A stretch of 64,000 bases of DNA from Marinobacterium lutimaris (GCF_900108065.1 NZ_FNVQ01000001.1:1116001-1180000); one strand, 5' to 3'; numbered from the stretch's first letter, positions 1 through 8,857 are shown. Translations and numbers: made by a program. The notes: a model not told the origin generated them from the sequence alone.

Positions 1-2038
1 GGGCGACTCTGATTTTGCTCGCGGCGTTACCGAGAACACCGGTTCCTACACCACTGGCGCCACATCAACAGCGACCAAAATGAACCTGTCTATTCGGGAG
101 ACGCCGCAGTCGGTCAGTGTGATTACCCAGCAGAAAATCGAGGACCAGAATTACCAGACAGTGGATGAAGCGCTCCAGGACACCACAGGTATCAACGTAT
201 CGCGGGTTGGAGCAACGCGCTGGGAGTATATTTCCCGCGGCGCGACCATCGACAATATTCAATACGACGGGGTCTCGAGCCACGTACATTACTATGCCCG
301 TGACATCATCGGCGATGATGTGATGGCGATGTATGACCGGGTAGAGGTGGTCCGTGGTGCGACCGGCCTTACCCAGGGCGCTGGTGATCCTTCTGCCTCT
401 ATAAACCTGGTACGAAAAAGACCCACTGCTGAAAACCAAACCTCGGTCAGTGGCAGCGCTTCCGTTTTCGGTAATGGACGCCTGACCTTTGATACCTCCG
501 GTGCGTTAAATGAAAGTGAAACCCTGCGTGGGCGCTTTGTCTCTTCAGTGCAGGGCGGCGATGACTTTGAAGAGGATAGCGAGCGTGAAAACTATCTTTA
601 TTATGCGGTACTGGATGCAGATCTGACCGAGAGCACACTGCTCAGCCTGGGCCTCAGTCATCAGAAAACCCACCATGACGGTTACTCCTGGGGTGGCTTT
701 CCCACCAAAACCGACGGTTCTTTCTATGATTTACGCCCCGAAGATAACCTGGCGGCAGACTGGGAGTATCTCGACAGGGAAGAGAATGCGGCCTACCTCG
801 ATCTGGAGCAGGCACTGGCCAACGAGTGGAAATTAAAGGTTTCAGGGCGATACTCCAAGGCGCAATCGGAAATGCTGGCTTCTTACACCTGGCGCTACAG
901 TGGCGATCTGGTGAAGGATGTACGTGCCTACGACTACGATCATAAGGCGCGCTCTCTCGATATTCATGCCAACGGTCCATTCGATCTGTTTGGCCGTGAA
1001 CACAAACTGGTCATCGGCGCCAACTACGACCAGGAGATACTCTCCTATCTCGGTGGCTCCGGCACACGCCTTCCGATTGATCCGGAAAACTGGGACCCAT
1101 CTTCAACGGAACGCCAGCATATCGACGTTGGCTCCATACTCGCCACCTACGACCAGAAACAGTACGGTCTTTACAGCGCACTGCAACTCAACCCGATGGA
1201 CGATCTCAATCTGGTACTGGGTACCCGGGTGAGTTGGTTTGATTATGGATCGGAAACCACATTCGCCAGCTGGAGCGACTATCAGGAGGACGGCTATGTC
1301 TTGCCTTACTACGGCCTCACTTACGACCTCAGCGATACGCTGACCGCCTACACCAGCTATACCGAGATATTCCAGCCTCAGCAGAACTACGATATCAGCG
1401 GTTCACTGCTGCCCCCCGAAGAGGGCAACAACAAAGAAATTGGCCTGAAGTTTGAGTCTCTGGATGGCCGGTTTAATGGCTCCATTGCGCTGTTTGAAAC
1501 CAATCGCGACAACCTCGCCACCCGTCTGGATAACGTCAACTACTGTAACCCGGCGTTCTCAAGCTGTTACGAGGCCGCAGAGCGTGTTCGCACCCGCGGA
1601 TTTGAAATAGATGCTTCCGGCGAGATCACCGACCGCTGGAATCTATCGGCCGGCTATACCTACTCAGAATCGGAATATGTCGAGGGAGCTAACAAAGGTG
1701 AAACCTATTATTCCTACAATACGCCACGCCACTCTTTCAAACTCTCATCGGTTTACCAACTGGGTGGAGATCTGAATCGCTTCAGTATTGGCGGCAGCAT
1801 GCGTGCGCAAAGCAAAATCTACAAAACCGGTACCGGCTATCGCATAGAGCAGCCGTCCTACGCGGTCTTCGATGCGATGACAAAGTATCAGATGAATCCG
1901 CAAACCCGCTTGCAACTGAACATCAACAATATCTTCGATAAAGAGTATTACTCGTCATTAGGCGGCTCGGGTACGAACTATGGGCCGTTCATGGGTGAGC
2001 CTCGCAACATCACACTATCCTTCAAACACGATTTTTGA
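1..2038 (+). CDS. TonB-dependent siderophore-type receptor (5' partial)
   Basis: Outer-membrane TonB-dependent receptor that would import a chelated metal or other large ligand. The reading frame is open from base 2 to the stop at 2036-2038, so the N-terminus (signal peptide, TonB box) lies outside the window; 678 residues are visible. The plug domain starts at once with the family motif 'SIRETPQSVSVIT', followed by the plug core 'VDEALQDTTGI' and 'DRVEVVRGATGL'. The rest is a long aromatic-rich beta-barrel ending in phenylalanine, 'ITLSFKHDF', as outer-membrane proteins do. It resembles FhuE/FoxA-class receptors, but the ligand cannot be read from sequence. It lies just upstream of a quinoprotein dehydrogenase, so PQQ or a metal chelate is possible (inference). 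The ATG at 80 is internal, not the start. Confidence 0.93.
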   Translation, partial: GDSDFARGVTENTGSYTTGATSTATKMNLSIRETPQSVSVITQQKIEDQNYQTVDEALQDTTGINVSRVGATRWEYISRGATIDNIQYDGVSSHVHYYARDIIGDDVMAMYDRVEVVRGATGLTQGAGDPSASINLVRKRPTAENQTSVSGSASVFGNGRLTFDTSGALNESETLRGRFVSSVQGGDDFEEDSERENYLYYAVLDADLTESTLLSLGLSHQKTHHDGYSWGGFPTKTDGSFYDLRPEDNLAADWEYLDREENAAYLDLEQALANEWKLKVSGRYSKAQSEMLASYTWRYSGDLVKDVRAYDYDHKARSLDIHANGPFDLFGREHKLVIGANYDQEILSYLGGSGTRLPIDPENWDPSSTERQHIDVGSILATYDQKQYGLYSALQLNPMDDLNLVLGTRVSWFDYGSETTFASWSDYQEDGYVLPYYGLTYDLSDTLTAYTSYTEIFQPQQNYDISGSLLPPEEGNNKEIGLKFESLDGRFNGSIALFETNRDNLATRLDNVNYCNPAFSSCYEAAERVRTRGFEIDASGEITDRWNLSAGYTYSESEYVEGANKGETYYSYNTPRHSFKLSSVYQLGGDLNRFSIGGSMRAQSKIYKTGTGYRIEQPSYAVFDAMTKYQMNPQTRLQLNINNIFDKEYYSSLGGSGTNYGPFMGEPRNITLSFKHDF

Positions 2039-2058
2039 GGCGCTTCACTCTCGGCCCA

Positions 2059-2089
2059 ACGAGTATCGGCAAGTTACGCCGATACTCGT
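2059..2089 (+). terminator. Hairpin after the TonB receptor gene
   Basis: A perfect 12-bp stem (2059-2070 with 2078-2089) and 7-nt loop sit 21 bp after the receptor stop. The following bases 'CTCTTCAAATTTG' are only partly T-rich, so this is a plausible but imperfect intrinsic terminator. A second 9-bp stem (2157-2165 with 2179-2187, 13-nt loop), followed by 'GCCTCGCCTTTTCC', may act as backup. Confidence 0.55.
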
Positions 2090-2246
2090 CTCTTCAAATT
2101 TGTTGTCCTGAAATATTACTGCTTAGATTTGAGTTACAAATATTCAGCGTCCACCGACCTGGCTTAAGTCTTCGAACCAAGCCAGGTGCCTCGCCTTTTC
2201 CTCAGACCGAATACTTATCAGTCAGTGGCCGTTATCGACCTGTCCT

Positions 2247-2256
2247 AGTACTTAAG
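2247..2256. promoter_or_regulatory. AGTACT-type box upstream of the quinoprotein gene
   Basis: The sequence AGTACTTAAG differs by one base from AGTACTCAAG, the core (reverse strand) of the 17-bp motif shared by 7523-7539 and 22071-22087. It lies about 200 bp upstream of the dehydrogenase start. Only one AGTACT half is intact, so this is the weakest of the four sites. Confidence 0.35.
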
Positions 2257-2454
2257 ACCCAGCCTTCTACGACCCGGGAACAGGAGGCTTTGGAATTAGG
2301 TGTTTTTCCCCCGCATCCCGAGCTCAGGTCCCGGGAAAACAGGGGCGACCTCCCTCGGCGTTCACCCGCGCGATAGCAAGAATGTATGGGACTTGTTGAT
2401 CCCTACAGGAGCAGTTCACCGCTGCCCCCTACCCAACCAGAAAAGGCTATCGTA

Positions 2455-4311
2455 ATGAGAACAAAAACAGCGAACCTGACACTGAAGCCTCTCACCGCCA
2501 TGATGCGCGCCGCCGCACTCGGCGCAGCTCTGGGCCTGACCGCCCTGCCCGCCAGCGCCTCCACCCCGGTCACCTGGGATGATATTCAGCAGGATCAGGC
2601 CACGACCGACGATGTGTTGGGCTACGGTATAGGCCCCAAGGCACAGCGCTACAGCCCGATGGATGCGATCAATACCGATAACGTCAAACGCCTGGTGCCG
2701 GCGTGGACCTACTCCTTCGGCGATGAGAAGCAGCGTGGTCAGGAATCCCAGGCCCTGGTGCATGATGGCGTTATCTATGTGACCGGTTCTTACTCCCGTA
2801 TCTTTGCCATCGATGCCAAAACCGGTAAGCAGATCTGGTCTTACACCGCACGTCTGCCAGACGGAATCCGCCCCTGCTGCGATGTTGTGAACCGTGGCGC
2901 CGCTATTTACGGCGATAAGGTGTTCTTCGGTACGCTGGACGCGAAGGTGGTCGCTCTGAACAAGGACACTGGCAAGGTGGTCTGGCGCGAAACCTTCGGC
3001 GATTACGAAGAGGGCTACACCATGACCGGTGCGCCCACCATCGTGAAGGATCAATCCACCGGGCGGGTGATGCTGATCCATGGCAGCTCCGGCGATGAAT
3101 TCGGTGTGGTCGGCAAGCTGTTCGCCCGTGATCCGGATACCGGGGAAGAGATCTGGATGCGCCCATTTGTGGAGGGCCATATGGGCCGTCTGAACGGAGA
3201 AGAGAGCACCCCGACCGGCGATCCCGCCGCGCCGAGCTGGCCGGATGATCCCGCCCGCGAAACCGGCAAGGTGGAAGCCTGGAGTCACGGCGGCGGCGCG
3301 CCCTGGCAGAGTGCCAGCTACGATGCAGAAACCAACACCATTATCGTTGGCGCGGGTAACCCGGCCCCCTGGAACACCTGGGAACGCACCGCCGAAGGCG
3401 ATGATCCGCGCAACTGGGATAACCTCTACACCTCCGGTCAGGTCGCGGTGGACCCCAGCACCGGCGAGGTAAAATGGTTCTACCAGCACACCCCGAACGA
3501 CGCCTGGGACTTCTCCGGCAACAACGAGCTGGTGCTGTTCGAATACGATGAGGATGGCGAAACGGTCAAAGCCACCGCCCACGCTGACCGTAACGGCTTT
3601 TTCTATGTCGTTAACCGCGAAAACGGCGATTTTATCCGCGCCTTCCCGTTCGTCGATAACATCACCTGGGCCAGCCATATCGATCCGGATAGCGGCCGTC
3701 CGGTAGAAAATGAGAACCAGCGCCCGCCCAAGCCGGCTCCCGGTGAAGAGCGCGGCGAAAGCATCGAAGTATCCCCGCCCTTCCTCGGCGGCAAGAACTG
3801 GAACCCCATGGCGTATAGCCAGGATACGGGCCTGTTCTACGTACCGGGCAACCACTGGAAGGAGGAGTACTGGACCGAGAACGTCTCCTACAGCAAGGGC
3901 AACGCCTATCTCGGCCAGGGCTTCCGTATCCGCCGGATGTACGACGACCACGTGGGTATACTGCGCGCCATGGACCCGCTGACCGGTGACGTGGCCTGGG
4001 AACATAAAGAACCGCTGCCGCTCTGGGCCGGTGTACTCGCCACCAAGGGCGGGCTGGTATTTACCGGTACCGGTGATGGTTACCTGAAAGCCTTTGATGC
4101 CGAATCGGGTGAAGAGGTTTGGAGCTTCCAGACCGGGTCTGGGATTATCTCATCCCCGATCACCTGGGAGATGGATGGCGAGCAATACATCGGCATCGCC
4201 TCCGGCTACGGCGGTGCGGTACCGCTTTGGGGTGGTGACATGGCGGTGCTGACCAAGCCGGTACCCCAGGGCGGCTCCTTCTGGGCCTTCAAACTGGCGG
4301 ATTTCGACTAA
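2455..4311 (+). CDS. exaA: PQQ-dependent (quinoprotein) alcohol dehydrogenase
   Basis: Periplasmic quinoprotein oxidising alcohols to aldehydes and passing electrons to a cytochrome c. The 618-residue product begins with a signal peptide ending near 'ASA'. I chose ATG 2455 over an upstream ATG (2386) because it puts the signal peptide at the N-terminus. PQQ-ADH hallmarks are visible: the vicinal cysteines Cys141-Cys142, the 'GAGNPAPWN' region, and the catalytic Asp352 in '[11 protein letters not shown]'. Residue +2 from that Asp is Ser354, where lanthanide-dependent XoxF/PedH enzymes carry Asp, so a calcium enzyme like ExaA/PedE is expected. There is no CxxCH, so it has no fused heme domain. 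Unusually, the partner cytochrome c550, the aldehyde dehydrogenase and the pqq genes are not adjacent. Confidence 0.95.
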   Translation: MRTKTANLTLKPLTAMMRAAALGAALGLTALPASASTPVTWDDIQQDQATTDDVLGYGIGPKAQRYSPMDAINTDNVKRLVPAWTYSFGDEKQRGQESQALVHDGVIYVTGSYSRIFAIDAKTGKQIWSYTARLPDGIRPCCDVVNRGAAIYGDKVFFGTLDAKVVALNKDTGKVVWRETFGDYEEGYTMTGAPTIVKDQSTGRVMLIHGSSGDEFGVVGKLFARDPDTGEEIWMRPFVEGHMGRLNGEESTPTGDPAAPSWPDDPARETGKVEAWSHGGGAPWQSASYDAETNTIIVGAGNPAPWNTWERTAEGDDPRNWDNLYTSGQVAVDPSTGEVKWFYQHTPNDAWDFSGNNELVLFEYDEDGETVKATAHADRNGFFYVVNRENGDFIRAFPFVDNITWASHIDPDSGRPVENENQRPPKPAPGEERGESIEVSPPFLGGKNWNPMAYSQDTGLFYVPGNHWKEEYWTENVSYSKGNAYLGQGFRIRRMYDDHVGILRAMDPLTGDVAWEHKEPLPLWAGVLATKGGLVFTGTGDGYLKAFDAESGEEVWSFQTGSGIISSPITWEMDGEQYIGIASGYGGAVPLWGGDMAVLTKPVPQGGSFWAFKLADFD

Positions 4312-4340
4312 CCGCCCGAGCACCGTTTAACGCACTGAAA

Positions 4341-4359
4341 GGGAGGCCGATCGCCTCCC
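4341..4359 (+). terminator. Hairpin after the quinoprotein gene
   Basis: A GC-rich 7-bp stem (4341-4347 with 4353-4359, loop CGATC), flanked by AAA and CTTT that extend the pairing with one bulged C. It lies 30 bp past the dehydrogenase stop. The T-tract is short, so strength is uncertain. Confidence 0.55.
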
Positions 4360-4404
4360 CTTTCGTCCCCGCCTTTCCCATTGAATCAATACGAGGAGCT
4401 CGTC

Positions 4405-5037
4405 ATGAAACGACTTGCTGCTGTGACTCTATCTATCGGTCTGACCCTACCCGCCCTGGCGTTCAGTTCATCAATCCAGGCCTGTGAGCCCGCCCCTCAA
4501 GCAGACTGCCGTGGCGCTGATCTGCACAACCGGGACCTTAGAGGCATGGATCTACGTGGTATCAAGCTCAGCGGCGCCAATCTTCAAAATGCCAACCTTA
4601 CCCATGCCAACCTTAATGATGCAGACCTGAGCGGTGCCGATCTGAGTGGCGCCACTTTGGTCCGCGCAAGCCTTGAAAGCGCGAGCCTCAGAGGCGCCAC
4701 AGCGGACGGAGCCAACCTCACCGCCATCAGCGGTTGGGCGATGTTTGCCCAGGGCGGCTCCTTTAGGAACGCGCGCTTGGATGGTGCGGACCTGGAGTTC
4801 AGCCGTTTCTCCGGCGCTAACCTCATGGGCGCCAGCCTTTACGCGGCCAACCTGGAAATGACCTGGTTACCCAAGGCGCGCCTCGACGGTTCCGACCTGC
4901 GTGAGGCCAATCTGCAGGAAGCGAAGCTCTACAACGCCTCGCTCATGGATGCTGATATGCGCGGTGCCTGGATCCGCTTTGGGATCTTTCAGAACACGGT
5001 GATGAATGGCTGCAAGGGGTGCCCGTTCGACTGGTAA
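4405..5037 (+). CDS. Secreted pentapeptide-repeat protein
   Basis: A 210-residue exported protein. ATG 4405 is preceded by GAGGAG and followed by a signal peptide ending around 'SSIQA'. The mature part is almost entirely A(D/N)LxX pentapeptide repeats ('GADLHNRDLRGMDLRGIKL', 'GANLQNANLTHANLNDADL'), which fold as a right-handed quadrilateral beta-helix. Four cysteines are visible, two near the mature N-terminus (CEPAPQADC) and two at the C-terminus (CKGC), so disulfides are likely in the periplasm. The function is unknown. It lies directly behind the quinoprotein and converges on the regulator genes, which suggests a role linked to alcohol oxidation, but this is inference from position only. 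Confidence 0.85.
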   Translation: MKRLAAVTLSIGLTLPALAFSSSIQACEPAPQADCRGADLHNRDLRGMDLRGIKLSGANLQNANLTHANLNDADLSGADLSGATLVRASLESASLRGATADGANLTAISGWAMFAQGGSFRNARLDGADLEFSRFSGANLMGASLYAANLEMTWLPKARLDGSDLREANLQEAKLYNASLMDADMRGAWIRFGIFQNTVMNGCKGCPFDW

Positions 5038-5077
5038 AGGATGACGGGCAAACCCTATTAAGGGTAAAGAAAGGCGT

Positions 5078-5713
5078 TTAGATCGGGGCGCGAGGAACCA
5101 GCCCCGATTGAAACGCGAGATGGACAAGTTCGGCCGTGGATTTGATACCCAGCTTCTGCTTCAGCAGCGCCGTGTGGTTAGCCACGGTTTTCGCGCTGAT
5201 ATTCAGCTGAGCGGCGATCTCCCGGCTGTTAAGGCCCCGTGCCATCATGGTGAATACCTCTAGCTCGCGCTGGGTCATGCCTCGCAGGCGGCGATCTCCG
5301 CCCTCCTGACCGAACGCGATGCGCGTTGCTAACTCATGCTCCACATAGGGTTTGCCTTTCAGGGTCGCTCTGACTGCATCGATCAATACCTGAGGCGCGC
5401 TGCTTTTGGTGATATAACCGGTCACACCGATCTGCAGCACCTGATTCACCATGGCGGTGTCATCGTACATGGAGAATGCCAGTATCCTTGCCGAAGGCTG
5501 TCGCTCCAGGATCAGCCGCGCCACCTCTAATCCGCTGATATCGGGAAGATGGATATCAAGAATGGTGAGATCCGGCTCCTCCTGTTGCCAGTGTCGAAAC
5601 GCCTCGCGACCCGACTCGGCCTGAATCATGTCGACGCCGGGCAGAACAGCCTCCAGCAGCGCTACATACCCGTGCCTCACTACGGCGTGATCATCACAGA
5701 TGAGGATTTTCAT
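5078..5713 (-). CDS. LuxR/NarL-type response regulator of the alcohol oxidation locus
   Basis: A 211-residue two-component regulator. The receiver domain (about 1-120) shows the acidic pair 'DDH', the phospho-acceptor Asp in 'LTILDIHLPD' and the Lys in 'YITKSS'. The C-terminal LuxR helix-turn-helix reads 'LTMMARGLNSREIAAQLNISAKTVANH' in spirit. Start ATG 5713 is chosen because it overlaps the stop of the upstream kinase gene by 4 bp (ATGA), which indicates translational coupling. Position and domain make-up match PedR2 or ExaE, which control quinoprotein dehydrogenases in Pseudomonas; which of them it equals is not certain. It converges on the pentapeptide-repeat gene. Confidence 0.9.
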   Translation of the reverse strand: MKILICDDHAVVRHGYVALLEAVLPGVDMIQAESGREAFRHWQQEEPDLTILDIHLPDISGLEVARLILERQPSARILAFSMYDDTAMVNQVLQIGVTGYITKSSAPQVLIDAVRATLKGKPYVEHELATRIAFGQEGGDRRLRGMTQRELEVFTMMARGLNSREIAAQLNISAKTVANHTALLKQKLGIKSTAELVHLAFQSGLVPRAPI

Positions 5714-7011
5714 GCGCTTAAGTTCTCCTGTCGTTGACTCTGAAGCTGGCTCTGAACCTGGCCATCGCAAGGTAGATCGATCACCAGACTCAACCCTTTA
5801 TCCAGGGTCGACTCCAGGCTGACCGCTCCTCCGAGCGCACGCGCCCGTTGATGAATAGACCTCAGGCCGATGCCAAACCGGGTCCCTGGCGCCAGCCCGG
5901 AGCCATTATCGACAACCGCCAAACTTAGCCGTTTGCGCGATGCGTTCAGACTGACAGTGACTCTGTTGGCGCCGGAATGACGTGCGCAGTTGGTCAGCGC
6001 CTCTTGGGTCATCCGATAAATATGCGTTGCAGAATCGATACTTAGCGTAGGAAGTTCATCATCAACACTAAGCACGCAGAGGATTGAGGTGTTCTCCTGC
6101 CAGCGTTGTACCAGTGACTTGAGAGCGTCACTCAAGCCCAATTCGGTCAGCACCACCGGATGCAGGGAGTTGATCAGTTGTCTAAAGCCTGCGTGTATTT
6201 CACTGCAGTCCCGCTGAATTCGGCGCGCCGCTTCAAGCGTCTTCTGAGGGTCTGCGCAACAGACCTCGATAAGCGCGGCGGTGGCCTGAACGCCGGTGAT
6301 GTACTGGCCAAGATTATCGTGCAGCTCACGGGCGAGTTCGGCACGCTCCTCCTCCTGCAACTGCATCAGCGCATCGGTCAAACGCTGATTATCTGCCTGT
6401 TCTGCTTCCAGCTCACTCCCGATCCGTTCAAAGTGATCAGCCAAACGTTTTACCTCCGGCTCATCATACTGAGCCAGCTTAAGGCCGATACCCTGCTTTG
6501 TTCCCCTCTCCACTGATCGGACCAGACTGCGCAGCTGTGACTGGGCTCGTTTAAGCGCAAGCATCAGGACCAGAAGCGTCACTGCACAGGCAATAGAGAA
6601 AAGAGCGACCAGTTGAACGATAGAATCCCAGACCTCGGCGATCTCATCGCGGCTGTTAGGCAGCAGACGCACCTCGCTACCATCGGCGGTACGCACGCGA
6701 CGCTCCGGCAAAGGCTCGGCATGGAATCCGATCAGATCGATAAACCAGGCGGGCGTATCCGCTTGTGTGCTGCCAACCGGTGGCCGGCCGCCCTGTGGCA
6801 GGATATCTACGTGCCGAGGCGCCAGCCCACTCAAGTCAGCGATGCGCTTTTGAGTCAGTGGCAGTCCATCCAGCATCAATGCGGTTTGCGATAGCGCGGA
6901 CTCCACCTCTCTGACCACATCGGTGCGGGCCTGATAAGAGATGGTGACGACAGAGAGCAGCGTCACGGCCAGATAGACCGCGACGACAATCAGAACCAGA
7001 CGGAAACGCAT
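5710..7011 (-). CDS. Membrane sensor histidine kinase (NarX/DegS-like)
   Basis: A 433-residue kinase partner of the regulator that follows. An N-terminal transmembrane segment (about 5-25) is followed by a periplasmic sensing region of roughly 100 residues, a second membrane segment ('LVALFSIACAVTLLVLMLAL'), then a HisKA_3 dimerisation domain with the phosphorylated His in 'ELARELHDNLGQ'. The C-terminal HATPase has 'VVDNGSGL' and 'GIGLRSIHQRA'. ATG 7011 lies 4 bp after the stop of the upstream cupredoxin-like gene, and the 3' end overlaps the regulator start, so the three form one operon. The organisation resembles PedS2/PedR2 of P. putida, which respond to metal availability (inference). Confidence 0.9.
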   Translation of the reverse strand: MRFRLVLIVVAVYLAVTLLSVVTISYQARTDVVREVESALSQTALMLDGLPLTQKRIADLSGLAPRHVDILPQGGRPPVGSTQADTPAWFIDLIGFHAEPLPERRVRTADGSEVRLLPNSRDEIAEVWDSIVQLVALFSIACAVTLLVLMLALKRAQSQLRSLVRSVERGTKQGIGLKLAQYDEPEVKRLADHFERIGSELEAEQADNQRLTDALMQLQEEERAELARELHDNLGQYITGVQATAALIEVCCADPQKTLEAARRIQRDCSEIHAGFRQLINSLHPVVLTELGLSDALKSLVQRWQENTSILCVLSVDDELPTLSIDSATHIYRMTQEALTNCARHSGANRVTVSLNASRKRLSLAVVDNGSGLAPGTRFGIGLRSIHQRARALGGAVSLESTLDKGLSLVIDLPCDGQVQSQLQSQRQENLSA

Positions 7012-7015
7012 GGGA

Positions 7016-7447
7016 TTATTCGACGACGAACTCGCCCACCATGCCCTTGTTTTCCAGCCCTTCGGAGTAGAACTCGTAGGTGCCCGGTTTGATCGGTACG
7101 AAGAAGATCTCCGCTTCAGAGGCTTCCTCGAACTCAAGTTCGGTCAACGTAGTCGCCTTGATCTCCATATCACCCGCTTCAACCTTGCGCAGGAAGATCG
7201 AGGTAAAGAACTCCGGGGCCTGGATCGCGTATTCCTTATAGCCGCTGGAGATGATTTTTAGACTGTACGCCTTACCTGTTTCCATCTCGTAGCGTTTTTG
7301 GGACATCGAATAGTCGCTGACATCGTCACCGAGAATCAGATCAGGCAGTTCCTGAGGGCGGGTGGTGAGGTCTCCGGCAGCCTGAGCACCGACGGACACA
7401 AGAGAGGCAGCCATCAGCGGCAGTATGGCGCGCTTCAATGAGAACAT
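7016..7447 (-). CDS. Exported cupredoxin-like protein lacking copper ligands
   Basis: A 143-residue protein with a clear signal peptide ending at 'GAQAA'. The C-terminal segment has the layout of a small cupredoxin fold, with 'FFVPIKPGTYEFYSEGLENKGMVGEFVVE' as the final strands. The usual Cys-(x)n-His-(x)n-Met copper loop is missing: the segment has no Cys or His and only one Met, so a type I copper site is unlikely. It is first in an operon with a sensor kinase and regulator, which hints at a periplasmic sensing accessory or a metal/ligand carrier. That role is inference; the family has no clear function that I recognise. Confidence 0.75.
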   Translation of the reverse strand: MFSLKRAILPLMAASLVSVGAQAAGDLTTRPQELPDLILGDDVSDYSMSQKRYEMETGKAYSLKIISSGYKEYAIQAPEFFTSIFLRKVEAGDMEIKATTLTELEFEEASEAEIFFVPIKPGTYEFYSEGLENKGMVGEFVVE

Positions 7448-7522
7448 ATGAACTCCATGTTTATTATTTTCGGCTTGTCATTGATATCAGTTCCCCATGC
7501 TATCGCTGCGACGCCCACGCAA

Positions 7523-7539
7523 AATGCTACTTGAGTACT
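7523..7539. promoter_or_regulatory. 17-bp AGTACT-type motif in divergent PQQ-locus promoter region
   Basis: AATGCTACTTGAGTACT occurs here and, identically, at 22071-22087 upstream of the FIST/hybrid-kinase operon. It sits between the divergent cupredoxin operon (start 7447) and the binding-protein operon (start 7637). Related boxes lie at 16240-16253 and 2247-2256. A binding site for one of the locus's LuxR-type regulators is likely but unproven. Confidence 0.5.
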
Positions 7540-7636
7540 ATTTGTTTGCGACCTTCAGCATATTTCTATGCCCCCGCAGCCCCCCTATTCTGGGGTCATC
7601 GATAACAACATCCATATAACAACAAGAACGACGTTT

Positions 7637-8806
7637 ATGCTGAAGACACTGCTCGCCGGGGCCCTCTGCGCTCTGGTTTCCGGCGCCTCGCTGGCGGCCA
7701 CGGACCCTCTCCAAGTCTCGATCGCCTATCTCGGCCAGCAGATCGATCCTGGCCCCGTTCTATCCAATATCATCCCCGAACCGGAGGATGCAGGCCTGCA
7801 GGGCGCGCGCCTGGCGATCACTGACAGCAATACCACCGGACGCTTCCTCAAGCAGCACTACAACCTGCATGAAATCGAGGGCGATGACCCGCAACAGCTG
7901 GTCGCCTCGGCATTCGATCTTTACAGTCGCGGCATACGCTTTTTTGTCGTCAACACCGACAGCGACACTCTCAGATCGCTGCGTGCGGCCCTGCCGGCAG
8001 ACAGCCTGCTGATCAACGCCGGTAGTCGCGATGATGCCCTACGCTCCAACCAATGCGTTGACGGCCTGCTGCACACCATTCCTTCCCGCGCCATGCTCGC
8101 CGATGCCCTGGCCCAATGGTTGATCATGCGCCGTTGGAGCCGCTGGATGCTGGTTGAGGGTTCTACCGAAGATGACCAGGCCTTCGCTGCCGCGGTTAAG
8201 CGTTCGGCCCAGCGTTTTGGCGGCAAGATCGTCGCCGAGAAAGCCTGGAGTTTTGATACCGACCTGCGCCGCACCGCGCAGAAAGAGCTGCCTCCGTTCA
8301 CCTCCGGCACTGAATATGACGTGGTCGTTGTGGCCGACGAGCGCGGCGATTTTGGCGAATACCTGCCCTACAACACTGGGCTGCCCCGCCCGGTTGTGGG
8401 CACCCAGGGGCTCATGCCGACAGGCTGGCACAAAATGATTGAAGCCTGGGGCGCTGCCCAGCTGCAAAGCCGCTTTGAGAAACAGTCCGAGCGCTGGATG
8501 AATGAAAAGGATTACGCCAGCTGGGCCGCCATCAGAAGCATCGCCGAAGCGGTCACCCGCACCGGCGATAACAGCTCCGAGGGGGTACGTGGCTACCTGC
8601 TGTCCGACAACTTCGAACTGGCCGCCTTTAAGGGTCGCAAACTCAGTTTCCGCAGCTGGAGCGGTCAGCTGCGCCAGCCGATCGCCCTGATCCATCCCCG
8701 TGCCCTGGTTTCCAGCTCACCTCAGGAGGGATTCCTGCACCAACGCTCCGAGCTCGACACCCTGGGCTTCGACGAGCCCGAAAGCCCGTGTCAGGTAGCT
8801 CGCTAG
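7637..8806 (+). CDS. Periplasmic binding protein of PQQ-catabolism ABC system
   Basis: A 389-residue exported protein with a periplasmic-binding-protein type I fold (leucine/branched-chain-type). ATG 7637 is chosen because it places a signal peptide ('LLAGALCALVSGASLAA') at the N-terminus. The body shows 'VSIAYLGQ', 'FFVVNTDSDTLRSLRAAL', 'LLINAGSRDDALRSNQC' and 'DVVVVADERGDFGEYLPYN', typical of the family named 'ABC transporter substrate-binding protein, PQQ-dependent alcohol dehydrogenase system'. It is the first gene of a four-gene operon whose ATPase and permease look like an exporter, so it may be a sensor or chaperone of the cargo rather than an uptake protein (inference). Confidence 0.88.
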   Translation: MLKTLLAGALCALVSGASLAATDPLQVSIAYLGQQIDPGPVLSNIIPEPEDAGLQGARLAITDSNTTGRFLKQHYNLHEIEGDDPQQLVASAFDLYSRGIRFFVVNTDSDTLRSLRAALPADSLLINAGSRDDALRSNQCVDGLLHTIPSRAMLADALAQWLIMRRWSRWMLVEGSTEDDQAFAAAVKRSAQRFGGKIVAEKAWSFDTDLRRTAQKELPPFTSGTEYDVVVVADERGDFGEYLPYNTGLPRPVVGTQGLMPTGWHKMIEAWGAAQLQSRFEKQSERWMNEKDYASWAAIRSIAEAVTRTGDNSSEGVRGYLLSDNFELAAFKGRKLSFRSWSGQLRQPIALIHPRALVSSSPQEGFLHQRSELDTLGFDEPESPCQVAR

Positions 8807-8820
8807 CCTCTTCGAGGCCC

Positions 8821-8851
8821 AAAGGACAGAACAAAGGACAGAACCAAGGAG
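8821..8851 (+). repeat. Threefold AAGGA ladder before the YVTN gene
   Basis: AAAGGACAGAAC is repeated exactly in tandem (8821-8832, 8833-8844) and then followed by CAAGGAG at 8845-8851, giving three Shine-Dalgarno-like AAGGA cores spaced 12 bp apart. Only the last is correctly placed for ATG 8858; the others could be standby sites or slippage products. Confidence 0.6.
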
Positions 8852-8857
8852 ATAAGC

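Larger units (their letters stand above)
2039..2454. other. 416-bp intergenic region ahead of the quinoprotein gene
   Basis: No convincing gene lies here; a 113-codon frame at 2035-2376 has no recognisable protein character and overlaps the receptor stop. The stretch holds two hairpins behind the receptor (2059-2089 and 2157-2187) and an AGTACT-type box at 2247-2256. It should also contain the promoter of the alcohol dehydrogenase, though I see no clear -35/-10 pair. Confidence 0.6.

Noticed and set aside
2035-2376. A 113-codon open frame between the receptor and dehydrogenase genes
   Set aside because: It overlaps the receptor stop, its product is Arg/Pro-rich without protein-like features, and it contains both hairpins and the putative regulatory box.
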